Counted from the stretch's first letter, positions 52,479 to 64,000 are shown. The stretch is 64,000 nucleotides of DNA from Porodaedalea pini (GCA_002794775.1 NBAY01000005.1:930001-994000), one strand, 5' to 3'. The notes: generated by a model not told the origin, from the letters alone. Made by a program: numbers and translations.

Positions 52479-53731
52479 GCGGTACCCGGATCCTGGGATC
52501 CGGGTTTTAGCAATGGCAGCTGCGTACTCCGTTTTGCCGTTTTTTGGGTCTGGACACGCTGTTTGACAATAGGGCCAGGAGGAGGGAATTTGGGGTCATG
52601 TACGAAACGGACCCCGATAGGATCGGGAAGGATTTTAGCCTGTTTGTTGTTTTGATAATTAGCAGGAGCGGAACGCTGGACTGACGGAGCCGGACCATCT
52701 GAAAGCTGTTTTTCGATTATGTTAGTTTTTTCGGAGATAGAAGAAACAACCGCGGAGAGGTGCTGGATAGACCGAGACATGGCGTGCATAGTATCTGTGA
52801 TTTCCTGGTCGCGAATAGTTTGGCTGTTAACATGGATATTTTCAAACACGTGTTTAAAAGAGGGAGAGTGGATGCGGAAAGTGGAATGGAAGGCTTCGAG
52901 ACTTTCATTGGCTGAGTTGTAAAGACTGGTTTCGTCGTCCAATGAGTTAGACTTGCTTAACCAGGATACCAGATTGGATCCGACGTTAGCGAGGATGGAC
53001 CCGGCGCGAACTGGATCGTCGAACCAGGGTTTGTCAGATGACCACGTTGGCTGGGAGATGAGTGTGTTAATTGTGTCAATGGTTTCTTTGGTAAGGTCCG
53101 CAAAAGAAATGTTGACTTTCTCGGCGATCGCCGGATCAGTCACTTCATCGATATCTTCCATAACGTTGTCGACCTGAGGGGCCTGGCTGGTATGTTCGTC
53201 CGGGATGTAAAGGTCGTCGTCCATCGCATCGTCGTCAAGTCGGGCAGGGGGAGGGATGGACTTGTGTTCTTCCTCTGAATTCGAACGTTTAAGAGAGTTC
53301 TGCGATTCAATCTCGGGAGTCGGGGGAAGGTCCCCTTGCTTGCGTAGTTTGGCGGCATGTTCGTCCGCCTCGACATCGGGTGACCATTTCGCGCGATTCG
53401 CTTGTACAGTAGCGCATACTTTGTCGTTGTGGTTGTAGGTCTTGTCGCGACCACAAGTGACACATAGTTTGGCGGCTCCACTGACGCACGAACGACTGTG
53501 GTAGGGGAGATCCTGTTTACACTCCTCACACTTGGTGGGGTCCTTGGGATTAACAAGGGAACGGGTAGACTTTGTTTTATGGAGAGATGCTTTTGCTCTG
53601 GTCAACATTTTGCTGTCCATAGCGAGTAGAGAGAACTGAGGCTGGTTACACTGTTTTCCCACGGTCGGTGATGATGGTAGGAGAACAAGAAGCGTGTTGC
53701 CGCAAGAAAGATCAATCAAACCATCTTCCAA
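52475..53731 (-). CDS. Non-LTR element ORF1, first part (gag-like)
   Basis: About 418 codons. Near the N-terminus it has Cys pairs in CEECKQDLPYHSRSC and CVTCGRDKTYNHNDKVC, a zinc-binding pattern. Coiled and acidic parts follow. It ends PGSQDPGTA with a TGA that overlaps the next ATG (ATGA at 52478-52475). The real start may be the internal Met at MDSKMLTRAK. Confidence 0.75.
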   Translation of the reverse strand: MEDGLIDLSCGNTLLVLLPSSPTVGKQCNQPQFSLLAMDSKMLTRAKASLHKTKSTRSLVNPKDPTKCEECKQDLPYHSRSCVSGAAKLCVTCGRDKTYNHNDKVCATVQANRAKWSPDVEADEHAAKLRKQGDLPPTPEIESQNSLKRSNSEEEHKSIPPPARLDDDAMDDDLYIPDEHTSQAPQVDNVMEDIDEVTDPAIAEKVNISFADLTKETIDTINTLISQPTWSSDKPWFDDPVRAGSILANVGSNLVSWLSKSNSLDDETSLYNSANESLEAFHSTFRIHSPSFKHVFENIHVNSQTIRDQEITDTMHAMSRSIQHLSAVVSSISEKTNIIEKQLSDGPAPSVQRSAPANYQNNKQAKILPDPIGVRFVHDPKFPPPGPIVKQRVQTQKTAKRSTQLPLLKPGSQDPGTA

Positions 53732-55038
53732 TCTTTTGTTTTCCTAATATGGAATCTCGTCTCTCTTTCACTCGCTTTTGTTCTGCTTAGAGTCCCTAAA
53801 AGATGGAGCTAGCAGAGGATCTTGTGCCAAGCAGTTACAAGTAAGTCGGGGATCCCGGGAATTTGTCTGACTTTAACATTGGATATTCATCAGCGACGGA
53901 CCGTTGAATGGGCTACTTCTATTCGTTCCGAACTAGGATTTATCTAGCACAAATACGAGTATTTCGGGGATCCCGGGACTCGCTAACGTTACTCCGTCGC
54001 ACAAGCGCTTGATCTGATCTGTTCAAGCTGTAGAAGGTACTGCACCGTTCCACAGACTCGGGCTCTATTATATGCATTCAGTCTTTCATCATGATTTCGC
54101 ACCAACCACACACATGACTCATGACTACTTGAGTGGACTTATCAGCAGTTTTTTGCAGGGCTACACGTTACGCTGAGTGAGTACATGATTGCCTCTAAGC
54201 CGGTAACTGCTTGTTTGTCTCGTTCAAGAATTCTATTTTATTTTACGAGAAGTGAAAGTCGGCATTATGCAGCGTGCTATGATGGATCAAGGATGTAAAA
54301 TGGAAAGATGAGTCCCAGGACAGACACTCCACCATTCTAATTCCACAAGACAAATGGTTTTGTGATAGAAGATGTGTGAGCTAGAAAACTCCTTGTGACA
54401 CTCAGTTTTCGAAGTCTTGACTTTGGTCAACAGGCTAGGGCCTTGTTCCATACACAAACATGCCTTTAAGTTTCAGGGCCCAGTTTCGCTTTCAGTCCAT
54501 CACACAGGTAAATAAAGAAGAAACTGATAGTTTACCAAATAGGATAACTTTATAAGACACGTCATGTTTAACATCGGCAGAGAGCAAGAGCTGTCGTTGA
54601 GGCAATTGGCTCCCTATTCAGTATCGTATCTCCGCCGTTGCATGATATGTGGGCTCAGCCGAGTACAGGCCAAGTGCGTAGCACGGCATGCACTTTCGCC
54701 CTTGACATTTCCTGACTCGACTTTGTTGTAGGAACTGCCCCTTCCCGAGATTGCTTCCTGAGATTGCAGAAATCGTCTCTTCATGCAGATGATCATCACA
54801 GACCGCCATCTTTTTTTCCTGATCCTCGTGGCCTTCAATATCTCAAGGCTTAGGGGTTCAACTAAAGTGTCCTGGTGTCGCACGATGCTTGCTTTCAAAA
54901 GGTATATAAGTATCAAAAGACCACCTCTTTGTCGTCAAGTCCAACCCACCATCTTCGTATCTCTCTCCCAGACAAGGTGCGTTGAGCAAGGATCCCATAT
55001 CCTAGTATCATACCGATATTCTTCAAGAGTAACAAGCC
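53732..55038. other. Upstream region of MAFR gene 4
   Basis: No gene recognised. Two TCGGGGATCCCGGG words (about 53,850 and 53,960) are followed by similar but not identical sequence. 54,640-55,030 is a diverged copy of the region upstream of MAFR gene 3, including CTGATCCTCGTGGCCT and a TATATAAG-like box near 54,903. Confidence 0.5.
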
Positions 55039-55536
55039 ATGGCTTTCCGTTCAACTGCTATGCGCTCCATTGATCTTTCTATTCGACTCGCAAAGGGCCT
55101 TTTCGATATGAAACCCGAAGTTGAAGAATATGTTCGCAGAAGTGTTTCCAAGACGATAAAGACTGATCACTCCAGTGATTTCGGTGAAGATGATATAGTT
55201 ATTGCTAGTGTGGTGTACGTGTTTTTTTCTTGCATAGCCATTCAGTAGACTGATTATCAGCGATCTAGCACTGGTCCTCACAAAGGAGGCGCTCCCGATT
55301 CTAAGTCACGTCCGGACTACAAGCTACACTCTACTGTCAAACTGGCGATTAAGAACAGCAAGGGTGAAGAGCAGCATGTGAAGACGATACATGCTTATCA
55401 CGATGAAGAAGAGTATCAGCAGGCTCGTAAGTGCATCTAACCAATCCGTACTGTCTCCAATACTCACAGTATATTGTGAACATTAGTTCAGAAAGTGAAA
55501 GAACTCAATCGTAAATATCGAGAGGAGGCGAAGTGA
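55039..55536 (+). CDS. MAFR-family small protein 4, short form
   Basis: Exons: 55039-55214, 55269-55426 and 55487-55536, in phase, giving 127 residues. MAFRSTAMRSIDLSIRLAKG, KPEVEEYVRRSVSK, TGPHKGGAPDSKS, KLHSTVKLAIKNSKGE and IHAYHDEEEYQQA match the family. The charged C-terminal helix stops after LQKVKELNRKYREEAK, some 25-45 residues earlier than in the other copies. No function can be assigned. It has no kinase or YPEIS copy beside it; the retrotransposon separates it from K5. Confidence 0.75.
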
Positions 55537-55877
55537 TGGGAGAAGGAGTGGGGGAAGATAAAGGGCATCGGGCAGGACACAAACGAAGTAGCCTCGCCTA
55601 TCCGCCTCGGGTTTATTCAGAATTACTATCGCTTGTATGAATTTTTTTCTGTACGATTGATACAACAGAGTTATTGCCTTTTCAATTACTTTCTTTTCAA
55701 AGCGTTAAGTTGGTATCCATAAGGTTGATAAAACGAGAAAACTTCGCATGAAATACCCAGGATACAGATTAGGCATAACAGCGTGTCGAAAGAACAATAT
55801 CAAATAACTGAGCTAAACAAACAAAAATACCCGCCGACTCATAATACCGCACTTCTACATGTTCACAGTTTGTAGTA

Positions 55878-58800
55878 TCATCGTACCGATGTATCCTGCG
55901 CCAGTCCCATCTTGAGCATTGCACCAACTACATCAACCTCATCCCACCGCGCATCCGCGCCCGCGCTGCTCTTGCGAGCCTGGATGTATGCAAGTGTATT
56001 ACGGAAGTGTCGTACGATCATCTCGGGCGTTTGCACGCCCTCGATCAGGCCCGGAGGGGCACGTTGCGATGGGTGTACGTCGGGCGCGGAGACACTATCG
56101 ATGCTCGAAGTAATCAGGTCGACAAGGCTGTTTACAAACTTGGGTGTGACCTGCAGTTTCTGGAGATTAGTAAAGACTGGGGAATAGGTAAGAAGAACGA
56201 AGCATACAGCTGAGGCTTTATGGTCGAGATAGTATAGATATTGGTCTAATGCGTCGCAATAGAGCTGTACGGTTACGATCTCCTCGATCGCGGAGTTCGC
56301 AATACGCAGTGACTTTTGCAAGCACTCGAGGACCCGCTTGCTGTCCTGATGAGGGTACTGAAAAACATCAATAGTAAGCAAATGAAAAGAGGAAGGGACT
56401 AGGAATCGTATACAGCCTTCGATCCATCAGATCCATCAGCATCAGATCCAGTCTCTGGCTGCGTCTCAGGCACTTCACCAGTCTGCGCCTCCTGCCAGAA
56501 CATATGGCTCGCAAGATGTACAGCAGTCGCCTGGTGCGGCTTCTTCAACAGCTTCGCTCCGTGCAGCGCTGCCTTCGTAATCAGCGTGTCGTAGTTGTCA
56601 ACACCGAAGACTTTTGCGCCCTGCAGCGTGCCGATGATTAGCGTAACAGCTTCCAGCTGTGCGCGGCTGTCCGAAATGCTGTCCTCGTACACCGTAAACG
56701 CCTGAACGTACAGATCGTACGTGAGGTCCTCGAATCCGCATTCATCGGACACTTGAGCAGCGAGGAGGAAGAGTCGTAGTGCAATCGCGGGCGCTTCCAC
56801 TTGCGTAAAGAGAATTGAGGTGAGTTGCCGCACGAACTTGATGATGGATGAGACTTTTGACTGCCAGTCTTCTTCCTATAAATCGGTGAGTCAGAAGAGG
56901 TGATTTCATACATTCAGTAGTCTGGTTCACCTCTTGTTCCCGCATTTTGTACCGCCGACATAATTTGATGGCACTGGTTATTAGTGCTGGGTATGTATAT
57001 CGTATCCGCTCTCCACCAGCCTCGAAATGTCTTCGAGCTTCTTGGAAGAGCTAAGATAATGTGAGTCACCGACAAAGAAGGGTCATCAGGAAATGACATA
57101 CCTCGAATTGCACATCTAGTGAGTCTGTGCGGAAGAGATGCACCATCCTCGCCACCCACCCCTGCTCCTCCGCCATCTCCTCGCGATCGGCAAGGTAGGG
57201 GGGTCGGCGCGTAGTCTGGCCTTGCGCACCAGGCACAGTGTCCAATTGGTCGCGTACGAGCACCTGACAAAGCTCCAGTACGCCGCGGACATCCTCCGGT
57301 GTCTCGATAATTGTCTCGTTTTTAAGGACAGACGCGATGATAGCGTGTGCGAGTGAGCGTCGTGTTGCAAAGGGTTGGAGGACCAGAAGGTTCGTATAGC
57401 GAGGGAGGGCGAGGAGCGTGAGTATGGATTGATAGGAGTTGATGGGAGCGATGAGGAGTGAGGCAAGGTTGTTTGTGGTTTGCATGGCATGGAGGTCAGG
57501 GCTGAAATAATGCATCAGCACAGGAGATGATATGCAACTTCAGGCTTACCTGTCTGAGAATTCCTTGATTTTATCGCTGGCGAAGCCCAGGATTTGATCA
57601 ACATATTCCAGACGGTCAGGGTAGCAGCTGACTGAGAGGTTCATAAGGGACACAAGCAACGCTGTGATGTCTTGAATGGATAGATCAGGCCTTGCCTATT
57701 TTTTCAAGTTAACTATCGTTCAGATTTAGCATAGTATTGACACATACCTTGATGAGTTCAACAACTTGATGCCAGAAGACTTCAAATAATTTAACATTCT
57801 CTGGAATACCTCTGAACTTCTTGACTGACGCGTCCTCTTTCTCTTTCTCCTTTCCTTTCTCCTCAGTCGGAGATTTGAGTCCGTTGACTTCTGTGTCTCC
57901 GTTGCTCAGGGTCGTATCTTCAAACGACTTCTCCACATCCGCGGTGGGGCTAGATGCATCCCAGCCTGCGTCATCTGACGTTGTAGAGGGAGGAGAAGCC
58001 ATACTCGAGCCATTCATCCGCGCCTTCGCTTTCTGAGCCTTGACCCTTTCTGCCAATCGACGCGCAGCAGCCTCTTCTTGCCGTTTCGTCTCCTCCGGGT
58101 TTTCGTTCTCGGCTTCACGTGCGGCATACGCAGCGAGCCTATCAATGAGTGCGATGACGATCTGCTTGATGTTCACAGATGGTTGGAGCTGAGCGGTTGC
58201 GGAGAGGAAGGGACCGAGCGAGTATAGATGGAATTCGTCGGTGAAGACCTGGATGACAACTTCCATGAGGTATTCCTGCGCGATGACGTCCTTGCAGTTA
58301 ACAACCTGTTCGAGGACATTCGGAAGGATAATTCGCTGGTACATGTCGAGGTCAACACCATCGAGCGAGCTGAGGCGAACAAGATTCGTGCCGACGAGGA
58401 TCCGAAGCTCTCGTCGCTCCATTTCGCGCTTTTCACGGTCACGCGAATGCCCCTGGTGCTGCAATCGGACCCATAACTTATTCATCTCGATAAAGTTAGT
58501 CAAAACAAAAGCAATAGAGTCTTGCAGATTTCCCATGGGTCTAGAAACTCGATAAACACGTTGAAAAGACAGAGATGCTATGAAAAGCGCACCCGGGGTC
58601 ATCGCCGACTGGCAGATGGTCTCTCGTCTGACCGCTCAGATAATGGCGTAGGAATAGGCCCCTGGTTGGATGCTGCACTCCCCTGGACATTTCCATCATG
58701 TCCTTCATTATCTCCTTCACTGGTGCGTCGGGTATGGACATGTACACAGAGCCGACAGTGATCATGAGGTATAGTCTCGGCACAATATTTCCCGCATACT

Positions 58801-59200
58801 GCACGAGCTCGTACAGGTCCGCAAGATGATGTCTTCCTTGTGTATGTGCCTCATACAGATAATTCGAGAGATGCCTCAGGGCGTCGAAAACGGCCATGTC
58901 TGCAAAATGGACGCGTCAGTGATATGTATCGTGTTGGCACCTAAACCGCTCACAGAGTTCGTAATACTGCTTTGGAGAAAGGGAAGACGTGCGCAGCTCC
59001 GCAAGCATCGTACTTGCGCTCTTCAATGCATCCATAAGCTGGTCAGTTTCCTACAGACCGGCTTCGTTAAGTTACGTCTGCGGGGAGGACGTGTTGATAC
59101 TCGCCAAAAATCTCTTCATCTGCTGTGTTTGAATCTTGACGACATTAAGCGCCTCGCTCAGCATCTTTGCCTCGTCGCCCAGCGGTGCTGGAAGCGCCAT
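55878..59200 (-). CDS. VPS35: Retromer subunit VPS35
   Basis: Core cargo-recognition scaffold of retromer, which returns receptors from endosomes to the trans-Golgi. Start at 59200 ([18 protein letters not shown]). Exons 1-3: 59200-59105, 59050-58954 and from 58899. Exon 1 joins exon 2 as [19 protein letters not shown], the usual VPS35 N-terminus, only if intron 1 starts with [16 protein letters not shown] and [17 protein letters not shown] are the VPS26-binding region, then [20 protein letters not shown] and the long helical repeat body. A low-complexity insert (KGKEKEKED, near 57,850) is present. The C-terminal VPS29-binding part includes [20 protein letters not shown] and [17 protein letters not shown]. 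About 900-950 residues, about ten exons. Confidence 0.93.
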
Positions 59201-60003
59201 TTTTGTCGAGTCCTCGTCGTCGACGTTGAGCAGTGTAGAATCAGACTCGTACTGCGCTCAAGTCTAATGTGTGCACACGTGCCAGCGTGTGAAAGTCGCC
59301 TGACTCTCGACCTTTCGGAGTTTGCAAAGGTCCATCCTCATCGAAATGCACTTTAACTTGGCCTCGGAGCTCGCGGTCGGAGCAGTGGAAATCAAGACTC
59401 GTCTGAGCACCGCCTGGAAATTATTTTTCTAAATATGTTCCAAACTCCTCGAATCTATAATTCGTCCAGAACGGTCAAACTCAGCCAGCGCCTATTAATA
59501 TTGCCCGCAACGTGGTAAAGTTCGCTGACGTCAATGACTACTATCTTAGTATCTATCGTCAACCCGCGATGCCATTCTCTCTTCTGGTCTTTAAGTTGTG
59601 TTGCGAAGGGTGTGCTTTTATCTAACTCTGCCGTCAACCTCAGCTCGCTAGCTAGTAGAATAGAGCAATGGTTTTCCACGCACCAAAGGCTTTTCTCCTG
59701 AAGTTGATGATTCGCTTGTCGACAACTAGTAGCTCGTATTCTTCGGGTTCTCCTTAACCTCCTTTTGACACTCAGAAACCGGCTGCCCAAGTCTACCTCA
59801 CAAAACTCTTTTTCTGCCCTACCAGCTTCAACGTCTAACGATTTTGCGAGTGCGTTGCAAAATGGTGAAGTTGAATCTAAACATTTCCGTCCTTTTCGTC
59901 CTTTCTGCCTGTCTCATTCTGCAGCTACACAGAAACGACCTCAGAAAATAGTATCAGTCAGCCGTCGTATCTTCAACCAGGTCTGGATTTGACTGAGGGG
60001 GGA
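59201..60003. other. Spacer between VPS35 and the WW-like/TM pseudogene
   Basis: Divergent promoter region. An open frame at 59,765-59,992 (MTLRNRLPKSTSQNS onward) ends at a possible donor CAG/GTCTGG and could be a 5' exon of the following pseudogene. I see nothing else to name. Confidence 0.35.
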
Positions 60004-62993
60004 ATGAATCGTCTAATACCCGAGGCACCGCTTCCCCGTCGCAAAGAGATAAACCCCATATTGCAATCCCTTAGACCTAGGTATGAACGGCATATCACGA
60101 CGTGCGTCTCTCATCTCTGTGATGTTCTGTACCTCACCTAATTTCCATATTGCATAAGACGAGACATCGAACAGTCTCGGATATCTAAGCCCTTGGAATC
60201 TCTAGTTGTGCACAGGTGAGATTTTCTTGTCACAACTAGCGAACTGATATCTCACGTCACAGCCTACGAGATATTATCTCTTGGAAGCATTATGTGCATC
60301 CTGAGGGCCAGCCTTACTACTACACTGAACAACAATCACTCCGATTCTCCTATCTCGTGGAATTAGACCTGGACGATCAAGAGGTCTTTGCTGAAGTCGA
60401 GCAGTTCATAGCAGAGTTAGAGGCAAAAGCAAATGAGTCTGCTGACGGTCTCGAACTTCCTAGTAATGTCGAAGTCGTGCTGGAAATTGATGACAGCATA
60501 TGGTCATACTATATGGTAGATTTAGATCGACGATGCTTTGGCTCGATGACTTTGATGCCATGTGTCTCTCTCCAGCACTGTTAGGCGGCCATGGAGTTCA
60601 ACGCAAGGAACATTTCCGTACGCTGCGAGACGTACATTTGACATAATTTACTCACTGTTGATTTGCAGAACACCTTCTTGACTTTGAATTCTGGACACAC
60701 ATTGAAAACTTTCCGAACCATCATCGGATCCGCAAGGATACATTGGTAGAGCTGTCGGCATCTTGAACTATCATGTTGTTGGTGAGTCACAAGCAGGATC
60801 AGTTGTTGGCTGTATTAACAGTTGATCAGATTGTATGACTTCTGTGGACTCTACTGTGCAATACATTGTTGAGCAGTTGCAGACATTCGTGGAATCTTCG
60901 AATAACCTACAGGGTCTGTGTTATTTACGCGGATTTTATTCATATGTCACAGTTCAGTTACAGCTTTGTATGGTGCTAGATGTCCGTCAGGATATGTTCT
61001 TACTGCCCTAGGCAAATTAAGCCCATCTTAACTGTGGGATACATGGTAATCTTCCTCTGTTAGCTCGCTTAATGGCTATAATAGGTTTGTTTCCAATCTT
61101 CTTGTCGATCGCAGACATACTGTTGGTTAAAGTGCTTAGCGGCTGTATCAGCAAACGAACGTCATTTGAACCTCCACGGCTTTCATAGGGCGCGTCTTTC
61201 AGCATGGCAAAGCGTTGTTACAGCCATTTTCATAAGTCCTGCGACACGTGCATGTCACGTGAAGTGAGCCGCGTCAGAGCCAAAATGTCAAAAAATTAGA
61301 ATGAATGCCTATTTTCTCTGTAAATTCTGTGCAGTACCTGCTCATTAAGTACTCAAAAAAAAGGCACGGTTCTCAGGAGCAGAAATATGTAAAATATGGA
61401 GCAATACATTGACTGTGTAGGTGGGTGGAGATCAAACAAGTGCAGCTGGTCTGTTCTCTCATACATTTCCACTGAGATTCAAAAATTATGGCTCCCCTAC
61501 ATCTACCTATAAAATTCTTTCCTATGTCTGTAAATTAAGTATATGACTATACCAACATCTCCTGCAAGTTTGAAGCCAATCCATTCAGTATTCATGGTGC
61601 AGCAGCAAGATTTGTGTTCTACTCTGCAAGATCTGTTGTGAGAAAAGGAGGGTGGAAAGAGCTTGAAGTGGAACACAAATCTTGCTGCTGCACCATGAAT
61701 ACTGAATGGATTGGCTTCAGACTTGCAGGAGATGTTGGTATGGTCATATACTTAATTTACAGACATAGGAAAGAATTTTATAGGTAGATGTAGGGGAGCC
61801 ATAATTTTTGAATCTCAGTGGAAATGTATGAGAGAACAGACCAGCTGCACTTGTTTGATCTCCACCCACCTACACAGTCAATGTATTGCTCCATATTTTA
61901 CATATTTCTGCTCCTGAGAACCGTGCCTTTTTTTTGAGTACTTAATGAGCAGGTACTGTGCAGAATTTACAGAGAAAATCAACATTTACTCTATTTTTTC
62001 GACATTTTGGCTCTGACACGGCTCACTTCACGTGACATGCACGTGTCGCAGGACTTATGAAAATGGCTGTAAGAAGCGGTCGTGGCTCTCCAAAGGACTC
62101 ACCCCTGTTTTGTTCTTCCAACCTAAAGCACACCTCGCAACTCTTGAGTGAATCTATGTGCGTGGGGCATTCGTAGGGCGCCTTTGGAAAGCATTCCAAG
62201 AAAAGTTGGAACGAGAGTCTGCCAGTTTCGTCATTTTTGTGAGTGTTGTTAGCAGCGTCTATGCTCCTTCCAAATCTGACCGCCGCTTTCTTATGGTCCA
62301 CCATCCTCTTAGCTGTTGATATATCCTTTTTGGCTGTTCCAAGTGTGATATCCGCCAATGGATCCCAGACCTTGGCATCACCAGCGGCGACCACAGGGCA
62401 ATTATCCATAACTGCATCTTCGGAAGTATTGTCGTCGGTCTTGTGCTCACTCGGCAAGAGCGCATCGACTCGCAGAACAAAATTGATCAATACAAGTCTA
62501 ATTGGGTAGTTTCCAGTAAGTGGACTATCTCAATCTTCTGATTAATTTGATGGCAAATCAGAATTTGACACTTCACATAGGGTACCTATACCGTGACAGA
62601 AGAAGCTCGCAATTCGGACTCGAGACGTTAGCTATTCAGTACAGCTTGCCGTTTGCATTGCTTCTGTGGGGGTATGCTCTCGGCTTCAATCGTCATCGCT
62701 GGAACTCTGATTTTTTTGCGGATATTCCCAGTTTACTAGCGTTCTTGGTCTCAGTTACTATTGTTTGCTTCTTCGATGCGGGCGGCTCAGCCAATGCATC
62801 ATCACGCTCACTGTATGCCGTGGCATGGCTGATTGTCGTGATCCTGATTTTATGGTCGACAATCACTGGCTGGGAGATGACTTCAAATTCGTCCTGGCGT
62901 GATCTTCTGCTTTTTGTGGATCCATGGAGAGAATCATGGCGGTCGTGGTTCCCCACGAAGCTGCATTGGGAATTTTGCCAAAAGTTTTCCTGA
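60004..62993 (+). pseudogene. WW-like domain and transmembrane protein gene, interrupted
   Basis: Pieces of a basidiomycete family in correct order: APLPRRKEINPILQSLRPRY (60,030), a WW-like segment WKHYVHPEGQPYYY (60,280), DDSIWSYYMVDLD (60,500), a frame change, then LWLDDFDAMCLSPAL, DFEFWTHIENFPNHH (60,690), YIVEQLQTFVESS (60,860) and HLNLHGFHRARLSAWQSV (61,160). The 855-bp foldback element follows at once. After it come LTPVLFFQPKAHLATLE with a TGA codon, LWKAFQEKLERESASF, and hydrophobic parts FLWSTILLAVDISFLAV (62,290) and PFALLLWGYALGF (62,660), AWLIVVILILWSTITGWE (62,830). The insertion, a frameshift near 60,535 and the premature stop make it dead. Confidence 0.8.
61218..62072. mobile_element. 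855-bp foldback element, copy 2 (inside a gene)
   Basis: Same length, ends (TTACAGCC..GGCTGTAA) and arm structure as copy 1. Variants relative to copy 1 occur in matching positions in both arms, for example AGGAGCAGAAATATG against AGGAGAATAAATATG. The outer 70 bp of the right arm have begun to differ from the left. It is inserted at a TA in the WW-like/TM gene. Confidence 0.92.
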
Positions 62994-63570
62994 CTATATT
63001 TTCACTGTCCAAATTTGTAAAACTGACTGCTATGGGATAGGTGGATGGATCGGGACACGGAGGCGGGGCAGTCGACGATAGAGCTCGCTCAGGTGAATGC
63101 GTCGAACCGAGAACACGACGTCCAGCGTCACGTTTCAGCACCAGCACATACGGAACAGGTGGAAGTTTAACAACAGGAACAGTTTAGACTTAAGAGGCAG
63201 CCCTTTTGGAGCTTACTGACCTATCTGGTTGTGAGTCTTGTCGGATGAATGACATACAATTTTGCAACCGTGATAGTCGAGCGAGTTGGTCCGGAAATTT
63301 GATTTACTTATTTATGATGTGTTGCTTGTCTACTAAATTCACTGCACCATACTGCTCATGTGCGAATATGATGAGATTAGTAGCAATTTTATTATATGCG
63401 ATGGTACATAAGATACAGGAAGTATAAACTCAACGAGCTGTGTCACATCAATGTCACCAACCCTAAACTTTAATTACTTCCCCATTAGGAAGGACCCTAG
63501 CGGCAAAAATCGCGAGTTCAGAAAAAAAAAATTTCTGAAGGACTGTTTGAACACCGAAGTACAATGTAGT
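62994..63570. other. Spacer without a recognisable gene
   Basis: Downstream of the interrupted WW-like/TM gene. Short frames only; no motif, repeat or splice-supported exon was recognised. Confidence 0.4.
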
Positions 63571-64000
63571 TTAGACTCCCGCAGTATCTAACTCTGCCAT
63601 GATCCTTTCATTTAAGATTCGGTGGCCATGGTACCGTTTATTAACCCACTGGGCTTGAATGCCATTTAATCCTTGGCGGTATGCATCCATAAACCGAGCT
63701 GACCGGTCTGCAAATCTTAGTTGACAAAATCAGCTCAAATTATTAAAAATAAAAAAATGCAGAACATACCTTCTGAAAAGCTCCAAGGGAATAGAGTCTA
63801 GACTCAGCTTAACATTCTCCTCCATCTCCCTTTCATTAGATGTCCGAGGTAGCATGCGATAATAATACTTAGCCTTTCCCCAGCATTGCTCAATAAAATT
63901 GAGCTCGCAATGAAATTTAGGATAAAAAATAACCTTGTGTCACGCTTTGCAATGTACTCTTCAAGCGCAGACCACTGGTCACGAAAATCTGGCTGATTGA
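63571..64000 (-). pseudogene. DDE-type transposase C-terminal part, continuing beyond the window
   Basis: On the minus strand: QPDFRDQWSALEEYIAKRD, a frame change, then VIFYPKFHCELNFIEQCWGK with the likely catalytic Glu, AKYYYRMLPRTSNEREMEEN, an intron (GTATGT..AAG near 63,770-63,715), FADRSARFMDAYRQGLNG and NKRYHGHRILNERIMAEL. The stop is at 63573-63571. This type of protein is very common in Agaricomycetes as a DDE endonuclease of a DNA transposon. One frameshift near 63,935 suggests decay. Confidence 0.7.

Larger units (their letters stand above)
47555..53731 (-). mobile_element. Non-LTR retrotransposon (Tad/I-like), degraded
   Basis: Minus-strand element with gag-like protein, CCHC fingers, endonuclease, reverse transcriptase and C-terminal RNase H in that order, about 6.2 kb of coding sequence. 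Frameshifts break both open frames, so it is inactive. I could not define a poly(A) tail or target duplication. The RNase H domain and fungal host point to the Tad1 or I group of LINE-like elements. It sits between kinase K5 and the MAFR 4 region and has pushed those two duplicated pieces apart. Confidence 0.9.

Noticed and set aside
59455..59790. A 111-codon minus-strand frame between VPS35 and the WW-like/TM gene
   Set aside because: No domain, no exon partners, and it overlaps a divergent promoter region.

Overview
The window looks like nuclear DNA of a filamentous basidiomycete, most likely an Agaricomycete. Genes are split by many short introns of about 50-70 bp with GT..AG borders. The families seen (DUF6533 membrane proteins, DUF6593 proteins, a local expansion of SRPK-like kinases, a WW-like/TM family, a Tad-type non-LTR element) are typical of mushroom-forming fungi. 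The lineage is inferred from gene content only.

Conserved single-copy genes are islands: phosphatidylserine decarboxylase (10.1-11.8 kb, -), a ChaC-type gamma-glutamylcyclotransferase (12.2-13.5 kb, +), a CNNM/Mam3-type transporter (14.0-16.3 kb, -) and retromer subunit VPS35 (55.9-59.2 kb, -). Between and around them the DNA has been repeatedly duplicated, inverted and invaded.

Left part (1-9.4 kb): DUF6533 genes on + alternate with 2OG-Fe(II) oxygenase copies on -. Only the last oxygenase (8.1-9.4 kb) is intact. A 5.2 kb block of this array (1,465-6,660) recurs inverted at 29,050-34,322, so the two copies face each other across about 22 kb. The DUF6533 genes use a 10-nt and a 4-nt microexon to build the diagnostic domain.

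Middle and right part: a direct tandem duplication (17,980-22,440 and 22,440-26,990) carries a DUF6593 gene (broken in unit 2), a small protein family beginning MAFR, a second unknown family (called YPEIS here after a motif) and an SRPK-like kinase. The same three ingredients (MAFR, YPEIS, kinase) recur at 39-55 kb with some genes flipped. In total there are four apparently intact kinases, one kinase pseudogene, one chimeric kinase fragment, four MAFR genes, and one intact plus four broken YPEIS copies.

Mobile DNA: a Tc1-like transposon with perfect 41-bp inverted repeats but a broken transposase (34.8-36.2 kb); a hAT-like MITE with an 8-bp target duplication whose empty site survives in the paralogous arm (30.7 kb); two 855-bp foldback elements with about 400-bp arms, one next to a kinase start (42.1 kb) and one inside a WW-like/TM gene (61.2 kb); a degraded 6 kb non-LTR retrotransposon (47.6-53.7 kb); a SINE-like tRNA-derived piece (34.7 kb); and a DDE-type transposase fragment at the right edge. 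I saw no CRISPR array, rRNA operon or clear functional tRNA gene.
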